Below, one piece after another: positions 38,153 to 48,214 of a stretch of DNA of 64,000 bases. The DNA lies in assembly GCF_025562715.2 (NCBI RefSeq), contig NZ_JAPFCC010000001.1, positions 3,056,501-3,120,500 of the forward strand, in the 5' to 3' direction. A program made the position numbers and the translations under genes. Source of the DNA: Endozoicomonas gorgoniicola. GTDB lineage: Bacteria > Pseudomonadota > Gammaproteobacteria > Pseudomonadales > Endozoicomonadaceae. Positions within the stretch are counted from its first letter, which is position 1; each line of letters opens with the position of its first letter. The notes under the pieces were generated by a model. That model was not told where the DNA came from, made no database searches, and worked only from the letters and a program-made list of their open reading frames with translations.

Positions 38153-40086
38153 ATCGGGTAGCCGGAGGTCTCTAACCTCCAGCCCCCACATCACACCGGC
38201 GTGCGGGTCCGCACCGGGCGATTCACCGAGGATGGTGAAACCTGATCCACAAATCTTTCAGGGAAACAAGCCCGAGTTTACTGAGAGAACTGTCGTTTAA
38301 TGCTAACTGTGCCGCATAGGTTTTGCTTAGCCGGTAATACCCTTTGCTACTGGCTGCAATCGAGGCGGCCTTGATGTGATCAACACCTAACCTGATTAAA
38401 TTTCTGTAACGGGTTTTCGGCTTTCGCCACTGCTTGATAAAACAACAGCGAATCCGCCGACGTATCCATTGATCCAGTCGCGGTATGGGACTGTAATATT
38501 CGGTTATCCTGAAATAACCCATCCAGCCCCGGATATATTCGGTCAGCTTCTTCAAGCGATATTCCATCGATACTCCCCAGCTTCGGCCAGTGAGTTTCAG
38601 GATTTTCCGCCTGAAACGGTTCAGACTCTTCTCCGACCAGCGGATTCGCTTCCCTGTGAAGGTAAAACTCAGGAACTCAGCTTCGGTAGCTTTCACCACC
38701 TTGCTCTTTGTCGGGTTTATCCTCAGTTTCAGCTTGCGCTCAAGGTAACTTGTGATGCTTTCCATCACTCGCTCCCCAGCTCGCTGGCTGCCAACAAGGA
38801 TCACAAAGTCATCGCAGTAGCGTGCGAAGCAATGCCCCCGGTACTCCAGCTCCTTGTCCAGGTCATCGAGAAGGACATTCGACAGCAGCGGTGAAAGTGG
38901 ACCGCCTTGTGGCATACCTACCCGGGTTGGGTAGCATTGCCCATCAATCATGACGCCAGCACGAAGGTAGCGGCCAATCAGCTTCAACAGACGCTTGTCG
39001 TGAATCTTTCGAGAGACTCTCGACATAAGAACATCGTGGCTGACTGTGTCAAAGAATTTACTCAGATCAACATCAACCGCCTGATGCAGCCCCTGCTTAA
39101 TGTATCGATTAACCTGCTGTACAGCATCTTGTGCAGACCTTCCCGGTCTGTAACCAAAGCTGCTGGGAGAGAAGTCAGGGTCAAAGATGGGTGATAATAC
39201 CTGCACAATGGCCTGTTGTATCACTCGATCCATGACTGTCGGGATGCCCAGCAACCGTTCTCCACCATCGGGCTTTTCTATAACAGCCCGGAGGACGGGA
39301 GATGGTCTGTAAGTCCCATTGAGTAAGGCTTGGCGCGCTGAAGGCCAGCGCTGACGGGCAAAGTCAGGATAGGCTTCAATGGTGATCCCATCTATTCCGG
39401 GAGTTCCTTTGTTACTTCTGACTTGTTTCCATGCTTTCAGCAAATTGGCAGGTTCCAGTGCGCAACTCAGTAGATCGTGGTTCAAAGCTGGTTAAAGATT
39501 CTTTCGCCAACTCCAGTGAGTCGCCGGACGGCTGCACTGTGTTGAGGGAATCAGTCTCCTCTTTTCGTCGGTGTTCAGTCCTTCGTTGACGACTTCCAAT
39601 CGGATTAACGACTTCTGTCGAACAACTACTATGACGTCTGCTGACTTCTGTTCAATCACCACACAGAATTACTTCTGCAGGCGCTATTGGTGGTCATCGG
39701 GTTTGCTCGAACAGGGTGATGAACCCTGTCCGCCGAGCCTGTTGTAACCAGTGGCTGAGAACTGGGATTGACCAATCGCATGTTGAACAGACCTCCCCGG
39801 ATAAGAGCATGAACTTTCAGTACACAACCGCCGCATTTACCGTATCTCTCAAACCAGAGGGCTTTGTGATCCTTGGCTCACTCGCCCACGAGACTCGGCC
39901 TTGTATACGATTTCTGTCCGTCGGCTCGCACTTTTGCAGTCAGACTGCCTCCGCACAACCCCTCGTGAGATTGCACTTGCCTTAAGCTAGTGGTTATCAT
40001 CGGTGGGCTTATTCGGCTCCAGATCCGATGCTGGTTTACCCACAGGGGACTTTCACCCCATAAGTTCATGCCCATGCCGGGCGTAC
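38153..40086 (-). mobile_element. Group IIC-attC intron, copy 4 (diverged)
   Basis: 1934 bp, complete, but with about 25 scattered nucleotide differences from the otherwise near-identical copies, making it the oldest or a separately acquired copy. Confidence 0.92.
38223..39485 (-). CDS. Group II intron reverse transcriptase/maturase
   Basis: 420 residues, intact. Differs at about nine residues from the majority copy (for example GTPGIDGITIEAYP, AGVMIDGQ, ITSYLERK, KLTGRSWG, KLTEYIRGW, NDSSLSK); catalytic YCDD unchanged. Confidence 0.92.
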   Translation of the reverse strand: MNHDLLSCALEPANLLKAWKQVRSNKGTPGIDGITIEAYPDFARQRWPSARQALLNGTYRPSPVLRAVIEKPDGGERLLGIPTVMDRVIQQAIVQVLSPIFDPDFSPSSFGYRPGRSAQDAVQQVNRYIKQGLHQAVDVDLSKFFDTVSHDVLMSRVSRKIHDKRLLKLIGRYLRAGVMIDGQCYPTRVGMPQGGPLSPLLSNVLLDDLDKELEYRGHCFARYCDDFVILVGSQRAGERVMESITSYLERKLKLRINPTKSKVVKATEAEFLSFTFTGKRIRWSEKSLNRFRRKILKLTGRSWGVSMEYRLKKLTEYIRGWMGYFRITEYYSPIPRLDQWIRRRIRCCFIKQWRKPKTRYRNLIRLGVDHIKAASIAASSKGYYRLSKTYAAQLALNDSSLSKLGLVSLKDLWIRFHHPR

Positions 40087-40171
40087 CAATTTTATCCAAC
40101 GGATGCGCCTCCGGCACACCGTTGATAAAGGCGTTATGTGGCTGTACAAATCACATGCAAGGAGTCGTACA

Positions 40172-40474
40172 TTGCATAAATATCACGAATGCAAATTTCT
40201 GCCCAAAAAAGGCATTACAATTGTCTATAGTGATGAATTTCTTGGCGATGATAAGCATGTCTGGAATATGATAATAGAGCGGTCAGCAGAAGAGGCAGAC
40301 CTTGAAGAAAATCATTATCTTGAAGAGGTAGGTGACACAATTTGGCAAACAGTGCTAGAAATATACTGTTGCCCCTATTGTGGTGAGCCCTTATCAAGTT
40401 CTAAGAAGCAAGTTGAAGCAGCTGATATAGTCCACTATGACAACTGGCATAGCTGGTATGGCAGCAAATTATGA
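40172..40474 (+). CDS. Small zinc-ribbon-containing protein, first gene of a pair
   Basis: About 100 residues from TTG 40172, chosen because GGAG lies 7 nt upstream; frames further upstream translate attC sequence. Middle part is acidic (ERSAEEADLEENHYLEEVGD). CCPYCGEPL is half of a zinc-ribbon-like motif, with other cysteines or histidines earlier (HKYHECKF). C-terminus HYDNWHSWYGSKL. No family recognised. Sense orientation in its cassette; overlaps the next gene by 4 nt. Confidence 0.55.
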   Translation: MHKYHECKFLPKKGITIVYSDEFLGDDKHVWNMIIERSAEEADLEENHYLEEVGDTIWQTVLEIYCCPYCGEPLSSSKKQVEAADIVHYDNWHSWYGSKL

Positions 40475-40755
40475 AAGCACCTAAAAAACCTCTTTCTAAG
40501 AAGCTGAAAAAAATACGCCGAGATAGAAAAATCGAGCAAAGGAAAAAATACAAATTTATTTTCATAAATGGAAAGCAAGTAAAGGTTAAAAGAGACCCTG
40601 AAATCGATGGGATGCCAGTAGATGACTTCATTAGAGAAAATGCTGACCTTATATGGTTGCATCAAAATGGGTTGTGGCACTTTATTGAAACAGAAGATGA
40701 AATCAAAGTAGATTGCGAAAAATATGATAAAGACAACCCAGAAATACCATTTTAG
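40471..40755 (+). CDS. Small basic protein, second gene of a pair
   Basis: 94 residues. N-terminal third strongly basic (KAPKKPLSKKLKKIRRDRK), possibly nucleic-acid binding; the rest is mixed with KFIFINGKQVKVKRDPEIDG and an acidic C-terminus. ATG overlaps the preceding stop (ATGA at 40471-40474), so the two are translationally coupled. No family recognised; could be a two-gene toxin-antitoxin or regulatory unit, but nothing in the sequence proves it. Confidence 0.6.
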   Translation: MKAPKKPLSKKLKKIRRDRKIEQRKKYKFIFINGKQVKVKRDPEIDGMPVDDFIRENADLIWLHQNGLWHFIETEDEIKVDCEKYDKDNPEIPF

Positions 40756-40786
40756 ATACTCTCCATACATTGAGAACGCCACATAA

Positions 40787-42721
40787 ATCGGGTAGCCGGA
40801 GGTCTCTAACCTCCAGCCCCCACATCACACCGGCGTGCGGGTCCGCACCGGGCGATTCACCGAGGGTGGTGAAACCTGATCCACAAGTCTTTCAGGGAAA
40901 CAAGCCCGAGTTTACTGAGAAAACTGTCGTTTAATGCTAACTGTGCCGCATAGGTTTTGCTTAGCCGGTAATACCCTTTGCTACTGGCTGCAATCGAGGC
41001 GGCCTTGATGTGATCAACACCTAACCTGATCAAATTTCTGTAACGGGTTTTCGGCTTTCGCCATTGTTTGATAAAACAACAGCGAATCCGCCGACGTATC
41101 CATTGATCCAGTCGCGGTATAGGACTGTAATATTCGGTTATCCTGAAATAACCCATCCAGCCCCGGATATATTCGGCCAGCTTCTTCAAGCGATATTCCA
41201 TCGATACTCCCCAGCTTCGGCTGGTGAGTTTCAGGATTTTTTCGCCTGAAGCGGTTCAGACTCTTCTCCGACCAGCGGATTCGCTTCCCTGTGAAGGTAA
41301 AACTCAGGAACTCAGCTTCGGTAGCTTTCACCACCTTGCTCTTTGTCGGGTTTATCCTCAGTTTCAGCTTGCGCTCAAGGTAACGTGTGATGCTTTCCAT
41401 CACTCGCTCCCCGGCTCGCTGGCTGCCAACGAGGATCACAAAGTCATCGCAGTAGCGTGCGAAGCAATGCCCCCGGTACTCCAGTTCCTTGTCCAGGTCA
41501 TCGAGAAGGACATTCGACAGCAGCGGTGAAAGTGGACCGCCTTGTGGCATACCTACCCGGGTTGGGTAGCATTGCCCATCAACCATGACGCCAGCACGAA
41601 GGTAGCGGCCAATCAGCTTCAACAGACGCTTGTCGTGAATCTTTCGAGAGACTCTCGACATAAGAACATCATGGCTGACCGTATCAAAGAATTTACTCAG
41701 ATCAACATCAACCGCCTGATGCAGCCCCTGCTTAATGTATCGATTAACCTGTTGTACAGCGTCTTGTGCAGACCTTCCCGGTCTGTAACCGAAGCTGCTG
41801 GGAGAGAAGTCAGGATCAAAGATGGGTGATAATACCTGCACAATGGCCTGTTGTATCACTCGATCCATGACTGTCGGGATGCCCAGCAACCGTTCTCCAC
41901 CATCGGGCTTTTCTATAACAGCCCGAAGGACGGGAGATGGTCTGTAAGTCCCATTGAGTAAGGCTTGGCGCGCTGAAGGCCAGTGCTGACGGGCAAAGTC
42001 AGGATAGGCTTTAATGGTGATCCCATCTATTCCGGGAGCCCCTTTGTTACTTCTGACTTGTTTCCATGCTTTCAGCAAATTGGCAGGTTCCAGTGCGCAA
42101 CTCAGTAGATCGTGGTTCAAAGCTGGTTAAAGATTCTTTCGCCAACTCCAGTGAGTCGCCGGACGGCTGCACTGTGTTGAGGGAATCAGTCTCCTCTTTT
42201 CGTCGGTGTTCAGTCCTTCGTTGACGACTTCCAATCGGATTAACGACTTCTGTCGAACAACTACTATGACGTCTGCTGACTTCTGTTCAATCACCACACA
42301 GAATTACTTCTGCAGGCGCTATTGGTGGTCATCGGGTTTGCTCGAACAGGGTGATGAACCCTGTCCGCCGAGCCTGTTGTAACCAGTGGCTGAGAACTGG
42401 GATTGACCAATCGCATGTTGAACAGACCTCCCCGGATAAGAGCATGAACTTTCAGTACACAACCGCCGCATTTACCGTATCTCTCAAACCAGAGGGCTTT
42501 GTGATCCTTGGCTCACTCGCCCACGAGACTCGGCCTTGTATACGATTTCTGTCCGTCGGCTCGCACTTTTGCAGTCAGACTGCCTCCGCACAACCCCTCG
42601 TGAGATTGCACTTGCCTTAAGCTAGTGGTTATCATCGGTGGGCTTATTCGGCTCCAGATCCGATGCTGGTTTACCCACAGGGGACTTTCACCCCATAAGT
42701 TCATGCCCATGCCGGGCGTAC
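40787..42721 (-). mobile_element. Group IIC-attC intron, copy 5 (RT frameshifted)
   Basis: 1935 bp: one extra base in a T run at ~41236-41242 (plus strand). Confidence 0.92.
40857..42120 (-). pseudogene. Group II intron reverse transcriptase, frameshifted
   Basis: The extra A in the minus-strand run (CGAAAAAATCC versus CGAAAAATCC) shifts the frame after about residue 306, just before the thumb/maturase part; the remaining 114 codons are open in the other frame. The same single-base insertion is in copy 8. Confidence 0.92.
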
Positions 42722-42792
42722 CAAATGGTTGCAGTTCGTTCGCTTCGCTCACCCGACGTGCCTTCGGCACGCGGCTGAACCAGGCGTTAGGT

Positions 42793-43313
42793 GCCTAAGT
42801 TCAAACAAAGATTCATATCTTAAGGTTCTGTCTGCGCTGAGAGTTTTACTCAGAGCCAATATGCAACTTCTGTTTGTGTTGAGAGTTTTTTGGCTTGGTC
42901 TTTCTGGCAGAAATTTCAGATCAACCTTCAGCTTTGGTTCCGTTCCACGGTTGAGTTATTTCAAACTTTCAGCCTTTTGGTTTCGGGGCACCTTGGGACG
43001 AATGAATCTCCCTCAGGGTTGGTGAAACTTCAGTGTTTCTGACGAGTAAGTTTTGGTTCTTATTTAAAGAAACGGGTAACGCCAGTATTAACTTGGTACC
43101 TTCTCAGCAAATGCTGATAGTGGGCTCATGTTAACTTGATGGTTTTGGGATCGGTTCCACGGTGAGCTTCAAAAATCTCTATACTTTTTTGTCTCAGAGT
43201 TTAAATTCAACTCCTCTGCCTTACTCAGCAGTTTATAGCGGTGAGTCCGCAGCAAACGGCAAGAGGAGTTGTTTCAAGTTGGGTGCCAATAAACAACAAT
43301 GGAGTTGCGAGGG
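42793..43313 (+). other. Coding-poor cassette, family A, copy 3
   Basis: Reverse complement of 5606-6136, closely similar over its full length. Keeps the 54-codon ORF (42861-43025) but the second frame of copy 1 (complement 5608-5793) is broken here by a base loss near 43163, arguing that at least that one is not coding. Confidence 0.6.
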
Positions 43314-43320
43314 CATCTAA

Positions 43321-45254
43321 ATCGGGTAGCCGGAGGTCTCTAACCTCCAGCCCCCACATCACACCGGCGTGCGGGTCCGCACCGGGCGATTCACCGAGGG
43401 TGGTGAAACCTGATCCACAAGTCTTTCAGGGAAACAAGCCCGAGTTTACTGAGAAAACTGTCGTTTAATGCTAACTGTGCCGCATAGGTTTTGCTTAGCC
43501 GGTAATACCCTTTGCTACTGGCTGCAATCGAGGCGGCCTTGATGTGATCAACACCTAACCTGATCAAATTTCTGTAACGGGTTTTCGGCTTTCGCCATTG
43601 TTTGATAAAACAACAGCGAATCCGCCGACGTATCCATTGATCCAGTCGCGGTATAGGACTGTAATATTCGGTTATCCTGAAATAACCCATCCAGCCCCGG
43701 ATATATTCGGCCAGCTTCTTCAAGCGATATTCCATCGATACTCCCCAGCTTCGGCTGGTGAGTTTCAGGATTTTTCGCCTGAAGCGGTTCAGACTCTTCT
43801 CCGACCAGCGGATTCGCTTCCCTGTGAAGGTAAAACTCAGGAACTCAGCTTCGGTAGCTTTCACCACCTTGCTCTTTGTCGGGTTTATCCTCAGTTTCAG
43901 CTTGCGCTCAAGGTAACGTGTGATGCTTTCCATCACTCGCTCCCCGGCTCGCTGGCTGCCAACGAGGATCACAAAGTCATCGCAGTAGCGTGCGAAGCAA
44001 TGCCCCCGGTACTCCAGTTCCTTGTCCAGGTCATCGAGAAGGACATTCGACAGCAGCGGTGAAAGTGGACCGCCTTGTGGCATACCTACCCGGGTTGGGT
44101 AGCATTGCCCATCAACCATGACGCCAGCACGAAGGTAGCGGCCAATCAGCTTCAACAGACGCTTGTCGTGAATCTTTCGAGAGACTCTCGACATAAGAAC
44201 ATCATGGCTGACCGTATCAAAGAATTTACTCAGATCAACATCAACCGCCTGATGCAGCCCCTGCTTAATGTATCGATTAACCTGTTGTACAGCGTCTTGT
44301 GCAGACCTTCCCGGTCTGTAACCGAAGCTGCTGGGAGAGAAGTCAGGATCAAAGATGGGTGATAATACCTGCACAATGGCCTGTTGTATCACTCGATCCA
44401 TGACTGTCGGGATGCCCAGCAACCGTTCTCCACCATCGGGCTTTTCTATAACAGCCCGAAGGACGGGAGATGGTCTGTAAGTCCCATTGAGTAAGGCTTG
44501 GCGCGCTGAAGGCCAGTGCTGACGGGCAAAGTCAGGATAGGCTTTAATGGTGATCCCATCTATTCCGGGAGCCCCTTTGTTACTTCTGACTTGTTTCCAT
44601 GCTTTCAGCAAATTGGCAGGTTCCAGTGCGCAACTCAGTAGATCGTGGTTCAAAGCTGGTTAAAGATTCTTTCGCCAACTCCAGTGAGTCGCCGGACGGC
44701 TGCACTGTGTTGAGGGAATCAGTCTCCTCTTTTCGTCGGTGTTCAGTCCTTCGTTGACGACTTCCAATCGGATTAACGACTTCTGTCGAACAACTACTAT
44801 GACGTCTGCTGACTTCTGTTCAATCACCACACAGAATTACTTCTGCAGGCGCTATTGGTGGTCATCGGGTTTGCTCGAACAGGGTGATGAACCCTGTCCG
44901 CCGAGCCTGTTGTAACCAGTGGCTGAGAACTGGGATTGACCAATCGCATGTTGAACAGACCTCCCCGGATAAGAGCATGAACTTTCAGTACACAACCGCC
45001 GCATTTACCGTATCTCTCAAACCAGAGGGCTTTGTGATCCTTGGCTCACTCGCCCACGAGACTCGGCCTTGTATACGATTTCTGTCCGTCGGCTCGCACT
45101 TTTGCAGTCAGACTGCCTCCGCACAACCCCTCGTGAGATTGCACTTGCCTTAAGCTAGTGGTTATCATCGGTGGGCTTATTCGGCTCCAGATCCGATGCT
45201 GGTTTACCCACAGGGGACTTTCACCCCATAAGTTCATGCCCATGCCGGGCGTAC
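43321..45254 (-). mobile_element. Group IIC-attC intron, copy 6
   Basis: 1934 bp, complete. Confidence 0.93.
43391..44653 (-). CDS. Group II intron reverse transcriptase/maturase
   Basis: 420 residues, intact, identical in protein sequence to copies 1, 2 and 3. Confidence 0.93.
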   Translation of the reverse strand: MNHDLLSCALEPANLLKAWKQVRSNKGAPGIDGITIKAYPDFARQHWPSARQALLNGTYRPSPVLRAVIEKPDGGERLLGIPTVMDRVIQQAIVQVLSPIFDPDFSPSSFGYRPGRSAQDAVQQVNRYIKQGLHQAVDVDLSKFFDTVSHDVLMSRVSRKIHDKRLLKLIGRYLRAGVMVDGQCYPTRVGMPQGGPLSPLLSNVLLDDLDKELEYRGHCFARYCDDFVILVGSQRAGERVMESITRYLERKLKLRINPTKSKVVKATEAEFLSFTFTGKRIRWSEKSLNRFRRKILKLTSRSWGVSMEYRLKKLAEYIRGWMGYFRITEYYSPIPRLDQWIRRRIRCCFIKQWRKPKTRYRNLIRLGVDHIKAASIAASSKGYYRLSKTYAAQLALNDSFLSKLGLVSLKDLWIRFHHPR

Positions 45255-45415
45255 CAAATGGTTGCAGTTCGTTCGCTTCGCTCACCCGACGTGCCTTCGG
45301 CACGCGGCTGAACCAGGCGTTACATTTGCTCAAATGTAACGCCAATAAAACCCACGTCCTTACACTTTAAGACCAATCCTGAAATCATCAACCTCCCAAG
45401 ATAGTGGAGGTCACG

Positions 45416-45739
45416 ATGACAAAAACCGGCATAACTGACACCGAATGGCTGGTGCGAGTCCAGTCCTGGCAGCAATCGGGTCTGAGCCAGAGCGCCTGGT
45501 GCCAACAAAATGATATTTCTGTCTCAAAGTTCGGGTACTGGAAACGAAAACTGGAAACAGTATCTGCTACCAAGCCTGCACAACACTCTGCCTTTGTACC
45601 AGTGACACCAGCTCAGGAACCCGTTGAGCCCAGTGCAAGTAGCCAGCTGACAGTCGTTCTTCCTAATGGTGTGACTGTGTCCGGTATTAATGAAGGCAAT
45701 TTGTCGCTTGTTAAACAGTTGGTCGGGGAAATGCTATGA
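45416..45739 (+). CDS. tnpA: IS66 Orf1 protein TnpA
   Basis: 107 residues from ATG 45416 with GGAGG upstream (an in-frame GTG at 45404 is less likely). HTH-like N-terminus (VQSWQQSGLSQSAWCQQNDI). Its last codons overlap tnpB by 4 nt. Confidence 0.88.
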   Translation: MTKTGITDTEWLVRVQSWQQSGLSQSAWCQQNDISVSKFGYWKRKLETVSATKPAQHSAFVPVTPAQEPVEPSASSQLTVVLPNGVTVSGINEGNLSLVKQLVGEML

Positions 45740-46104
45740 ACCAGCCAGTCATGCGCCCCGCCATCACACTTCCAAAAGTGTTTCTTTATCGGGAGCCCAT
45801 CGATTTTCGAAAGTCATTTCGCGGTCTGGCCGTGTTAGTTGAGCAGGAACTCGGGCATAACCCTTTCGACGGTTATCTTTACGCCTTCACCAATCGTCAG
45901 CGTAATAAAATCAAGTGCCTGTTCTGGGAAGACAATGGCTTTGTGCTTTATTACAAGAGTTTGTCAGATGACAAGTTCCACTGGCCTGAACCTGATGATG
46001 AGCTGGTGACATTAACCGGGCAGCAACTTAACTGGCTGCTCGACGGTTACAATCTCAAGGCCATGAAACCCCATAAAAAAAGGCATTATGAGAGTTGTTT
46101 TTAG
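45736..46104 (+). CDS. tnpB: IS66 Orf2 protein TnpB
   Basis: 122 residues, IS66 Orf2 family: EPIDFRKSFRGLAVLVEQEL, FTNRQRNKIKCLFWEDNGFV and LTGQQLNWLLDGYN. Intact. Confidence 0.9.
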   Translation: MNQPVMRPAITLPKVFLYREPIDFRKSFRGLAVLVEQELGHNPFDGYLYAFTNRQRNKIKCLFWEDNGFVLYYKSLSDDKFHWPEPDDELVTLTGQQLNWLLDGYNLKAMKPHKKRHYESCF

Positions 46105-46140
46105 TCTTATTCTTCAGGCGGTTATGGTAAAATACCGGTC

Positions 46141-47793
46141 ATGAAATCAATGACCAATGCTGTCTTTCCTCAGCCGGAATCCGCTTTGGATTCGCCTTTT
46201 TCCAAGGCTGAAATTGCCCGTGATATGGAGGCCTTGCTTGAGGCCATCCATACGAAGGACAGCGCCCTTCTTGAAAAAGACGACATTATTCAGAAGAAAT
46301 CCCAGGTCATTGAAGAGCAGAAAAAGCGAATCACGCTCCTGGAAGAGTACCTGCGCCTGGAGCGGGCACGGCTTTACGGGCGTAGTTCGGAAAAGTCCGG
46401 CAGTCAGGGGGAGATCTTCAACGAGGCTGAATTAGTCGATTGTGCGACACAGCCGGATGAGGATGAGCCGGAGCAACCTGAGCCCGATTCGAACTCCCGC
46501 AAACACCGTAAAGGGCGCCAACCCTTCTCGCCTTCACTGCCCAGAGTCCAGGAGCGGTCTGAACTCAGTGAAGAGGAAAAAGCCGGGGCCATTGACACGT
46601 TCTTTGTCAAAGTGCGGGAAGAGCTGGACATTGTTCCAGCGAAAGTTCAGGTCAAAGAAATCCTGCAGGAAAAAGCCGTCTAACCGGAAACAGACGAGCA
46701 TGGTCAAGAAAAACGGGTGATTAAGGCAGCCACTCTGCCAAAGCACCCACTGCCCAAATCATCGCTGTCTGTCAGCACTCTGGCCTGGGTCATTGTCTCC
46801 AAGTACTGCGATGCCTTGCCACTGTACCGTCAGGAGAACATGCTCAAGCGATACGGTGGCTCCGTGACACGTACGACCATGGCTAACTCACTGATCCGTC
46901 TGTCTACAAAGCTACAGCCACTGATCAACCTGATGAGGGATCACCAGAAAGAGGGGTCTGTCATCAATGCTGACGAGACCCGGATCCAGGTCATCAAGGA
47001 GAGCAGCAAGTCCATTAACTCGGACAAATACATGTGGGTCAGCCTGGGCGGGCCACCCGGTCAGCCATCGGTACTGTTTGAGTACGATCCTTCAAGAAGC
47101 AAGGAGATCCCCCTGCGCCTGTTTGAAGGGTTCAGTGGTTACCTGCAAACGGACGGCTATGCCAGCTACAATGCAGTATGCAAACAGGAAGGCATCACAC
47201 AGGCAGGCTGCTTCGACCACGTTCGCCGCAAATTCACCGACGCCAAAAAAGGTGAAGCCAAACCGGGCAAGAAGGTGAAAAACGCCAGGGTTAGCAAAGC
47301 GGATGTTGCTCTGGGCAAAATCCGTAAGCTCTACGCCATTGAAGCGGAGATTGAAAAGCTGTCTGCAGTTAAGAAACTGGCTATACGACAAGAGAAGAGT
47401 AAACCTCTTCTGGATGACCTACACCAATGGCTGGAGAAAAACATCACCCGGCTGGTACCGGACAGTTTGACCCATCTGGCGATGAGCTACGCTCTGAACC
47501 AGTGGCCAAAACTGGTCACATACTGTGAAAGTGGTGAGCTGAGCATCAGTAATGCCGCAGCAGAAAATGTTATACGACCATTCGCCGTTGGCCGCCGAAA
47601 CTGGCTATTTGCAGACACGCCAAACGGTGCGAAAGCAAGTGCCCTGTTTTACAGCCTGGTCGAAAGCGCCAAAGCCAATGGTTTGGAGCCTTATGCGTAC
47701 CTGAACCGTATTTTAAAAGAGCTGCCTTATGCTGATACTCTTGAGAAATTAGAGTGTCTGCTGCCCTGGGCAGTTAAGGCCAATCAAGAATAA
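46141..47793 (+). pseudogene. IS66 transposase TnpC with an in-frame stop
   Basis: One frame from ATG 46141 to 47793, interrupted only by TAA at 46681-46683; the 180-codon N-terminal part (coiled coil, RLYGRSSEKSG) and the catalytic part (NADETRIQV, NAAAENVIRPFAVGRRNW) are in the same frame. The conserved zinc-binding cysteines expected near the stop also look absent. Element is probably not autonomous unless the stop is read through. Confidence 0.85.
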
Positions 47794-47910
47794 GAGAGTT
47801 CAGCAAGGCTAGCCAGTACGCTGGTTTATTTGGCGCTTACGCTCAAATAATCATCCGTCATTTATCCGTACAGCTTGCGTATGGGAACTCTCAGGTCTAA
47901 ACTCTGTCTA

Positions 47911-47927
47911 TACGGAAGATATCCGTA
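47911..47927. promoter_or_regulatory. Operator-like inverted repeat upstream of DUF1778/GNAT pair
   Basis: TACGGA-AGATA-TCCGTA, 6-bp arms, 18 bp upstream of the antitoxin start; a half-site ATCCGTACAG lies near 47864-47873. Likely target of the DUF1778 ribbon-helix-helix antitoxin. Confidence 0.55.
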
Positions 47928-47944
47928 CAAATGGAGGGTGAAAT

Positions 47945-48214
47945 ATGGCTACTGCACGCTTAGACCTGAGACTTGATGAGGAAATCAAGGCTAAAGCAGA
48001 AAAGGCTTCAGCCCTGCTGGGACTGAAGAGTTTGACCGAATATGTTGTAAGGCTCATGGATGAAAACTCTACACAGGTCATTTCTGAGTATGAAAGCATT
48101 ACAGTAGAAAATGATGTCTTTGATCGCTTTACAGAAGCCTGCGAAAAGGCAAAAGTTCCAAACAAGGCTTTGTTAGATGCCCTAGCATTTACCGAGGAGA
48201 AAGGTGTCAAGTGA
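47945..48214 (+). CDS. DUF1778 ribbon-helix-helix antitoxin (TacA type)
   Basis: 89 residues. N-terminal RHH segment ARLDLRLDEEIKAKAEKASA with the beta strand and two helices expected of DUF1778, then LLGLKSLTEYVVRLMDENST; C-terminal helix likely wraps the toxin. ATG 47945 with GGAGG upstream. Overlaps the toxin start (GTG 48211). Sense orientation; ordinary antitoxin-first order for this family. Confidence 0.92.
   Translation: MATARLDLRLDEEIKAKAEKASALLGLKSLTEYVVRLMDENSTQVISEYESITVENDVFDRFTEACEKAKVPNKALLDALAFTEEKGVK

Larger units (their letters stand above)
38146..40139 (+). other. attC site 18, interrupted by group II intron 4
   Basis: R'' AGCTAA at 38147-38152 and 40087-40139, short form, R' GTTATGT after AAAGGC. 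Confidence 0.86.
40780..42792 (+). other. attC site 19, interrupted by group II intron 5
   Basis: R'' ACATAA at 40781-40786 and 42722-42792, long form identical to attC 17 apart from the core (GTTAGGT). Confidence 0.87.
43314..45325 (+). other. attC site 20, interrupted by group II intron 6
   Basis: R'' ATCTAA at 43315-43320 and 45255-45325, long form, R' GTTACAT. Confidence 0.86.
45336..47840 (+). mobile_element. IS66-family element, three-gene type, second lineage
   Basis: 2505 bp, ends GTAACGCCAATAAA / TTTATTTGGCGCTTAC, 8-bp duplication GCTCAAAT (45328-45335, 47841-47848). Diverged from the 2421-bp IS66 type; single copy here. Confidence 0.9.
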
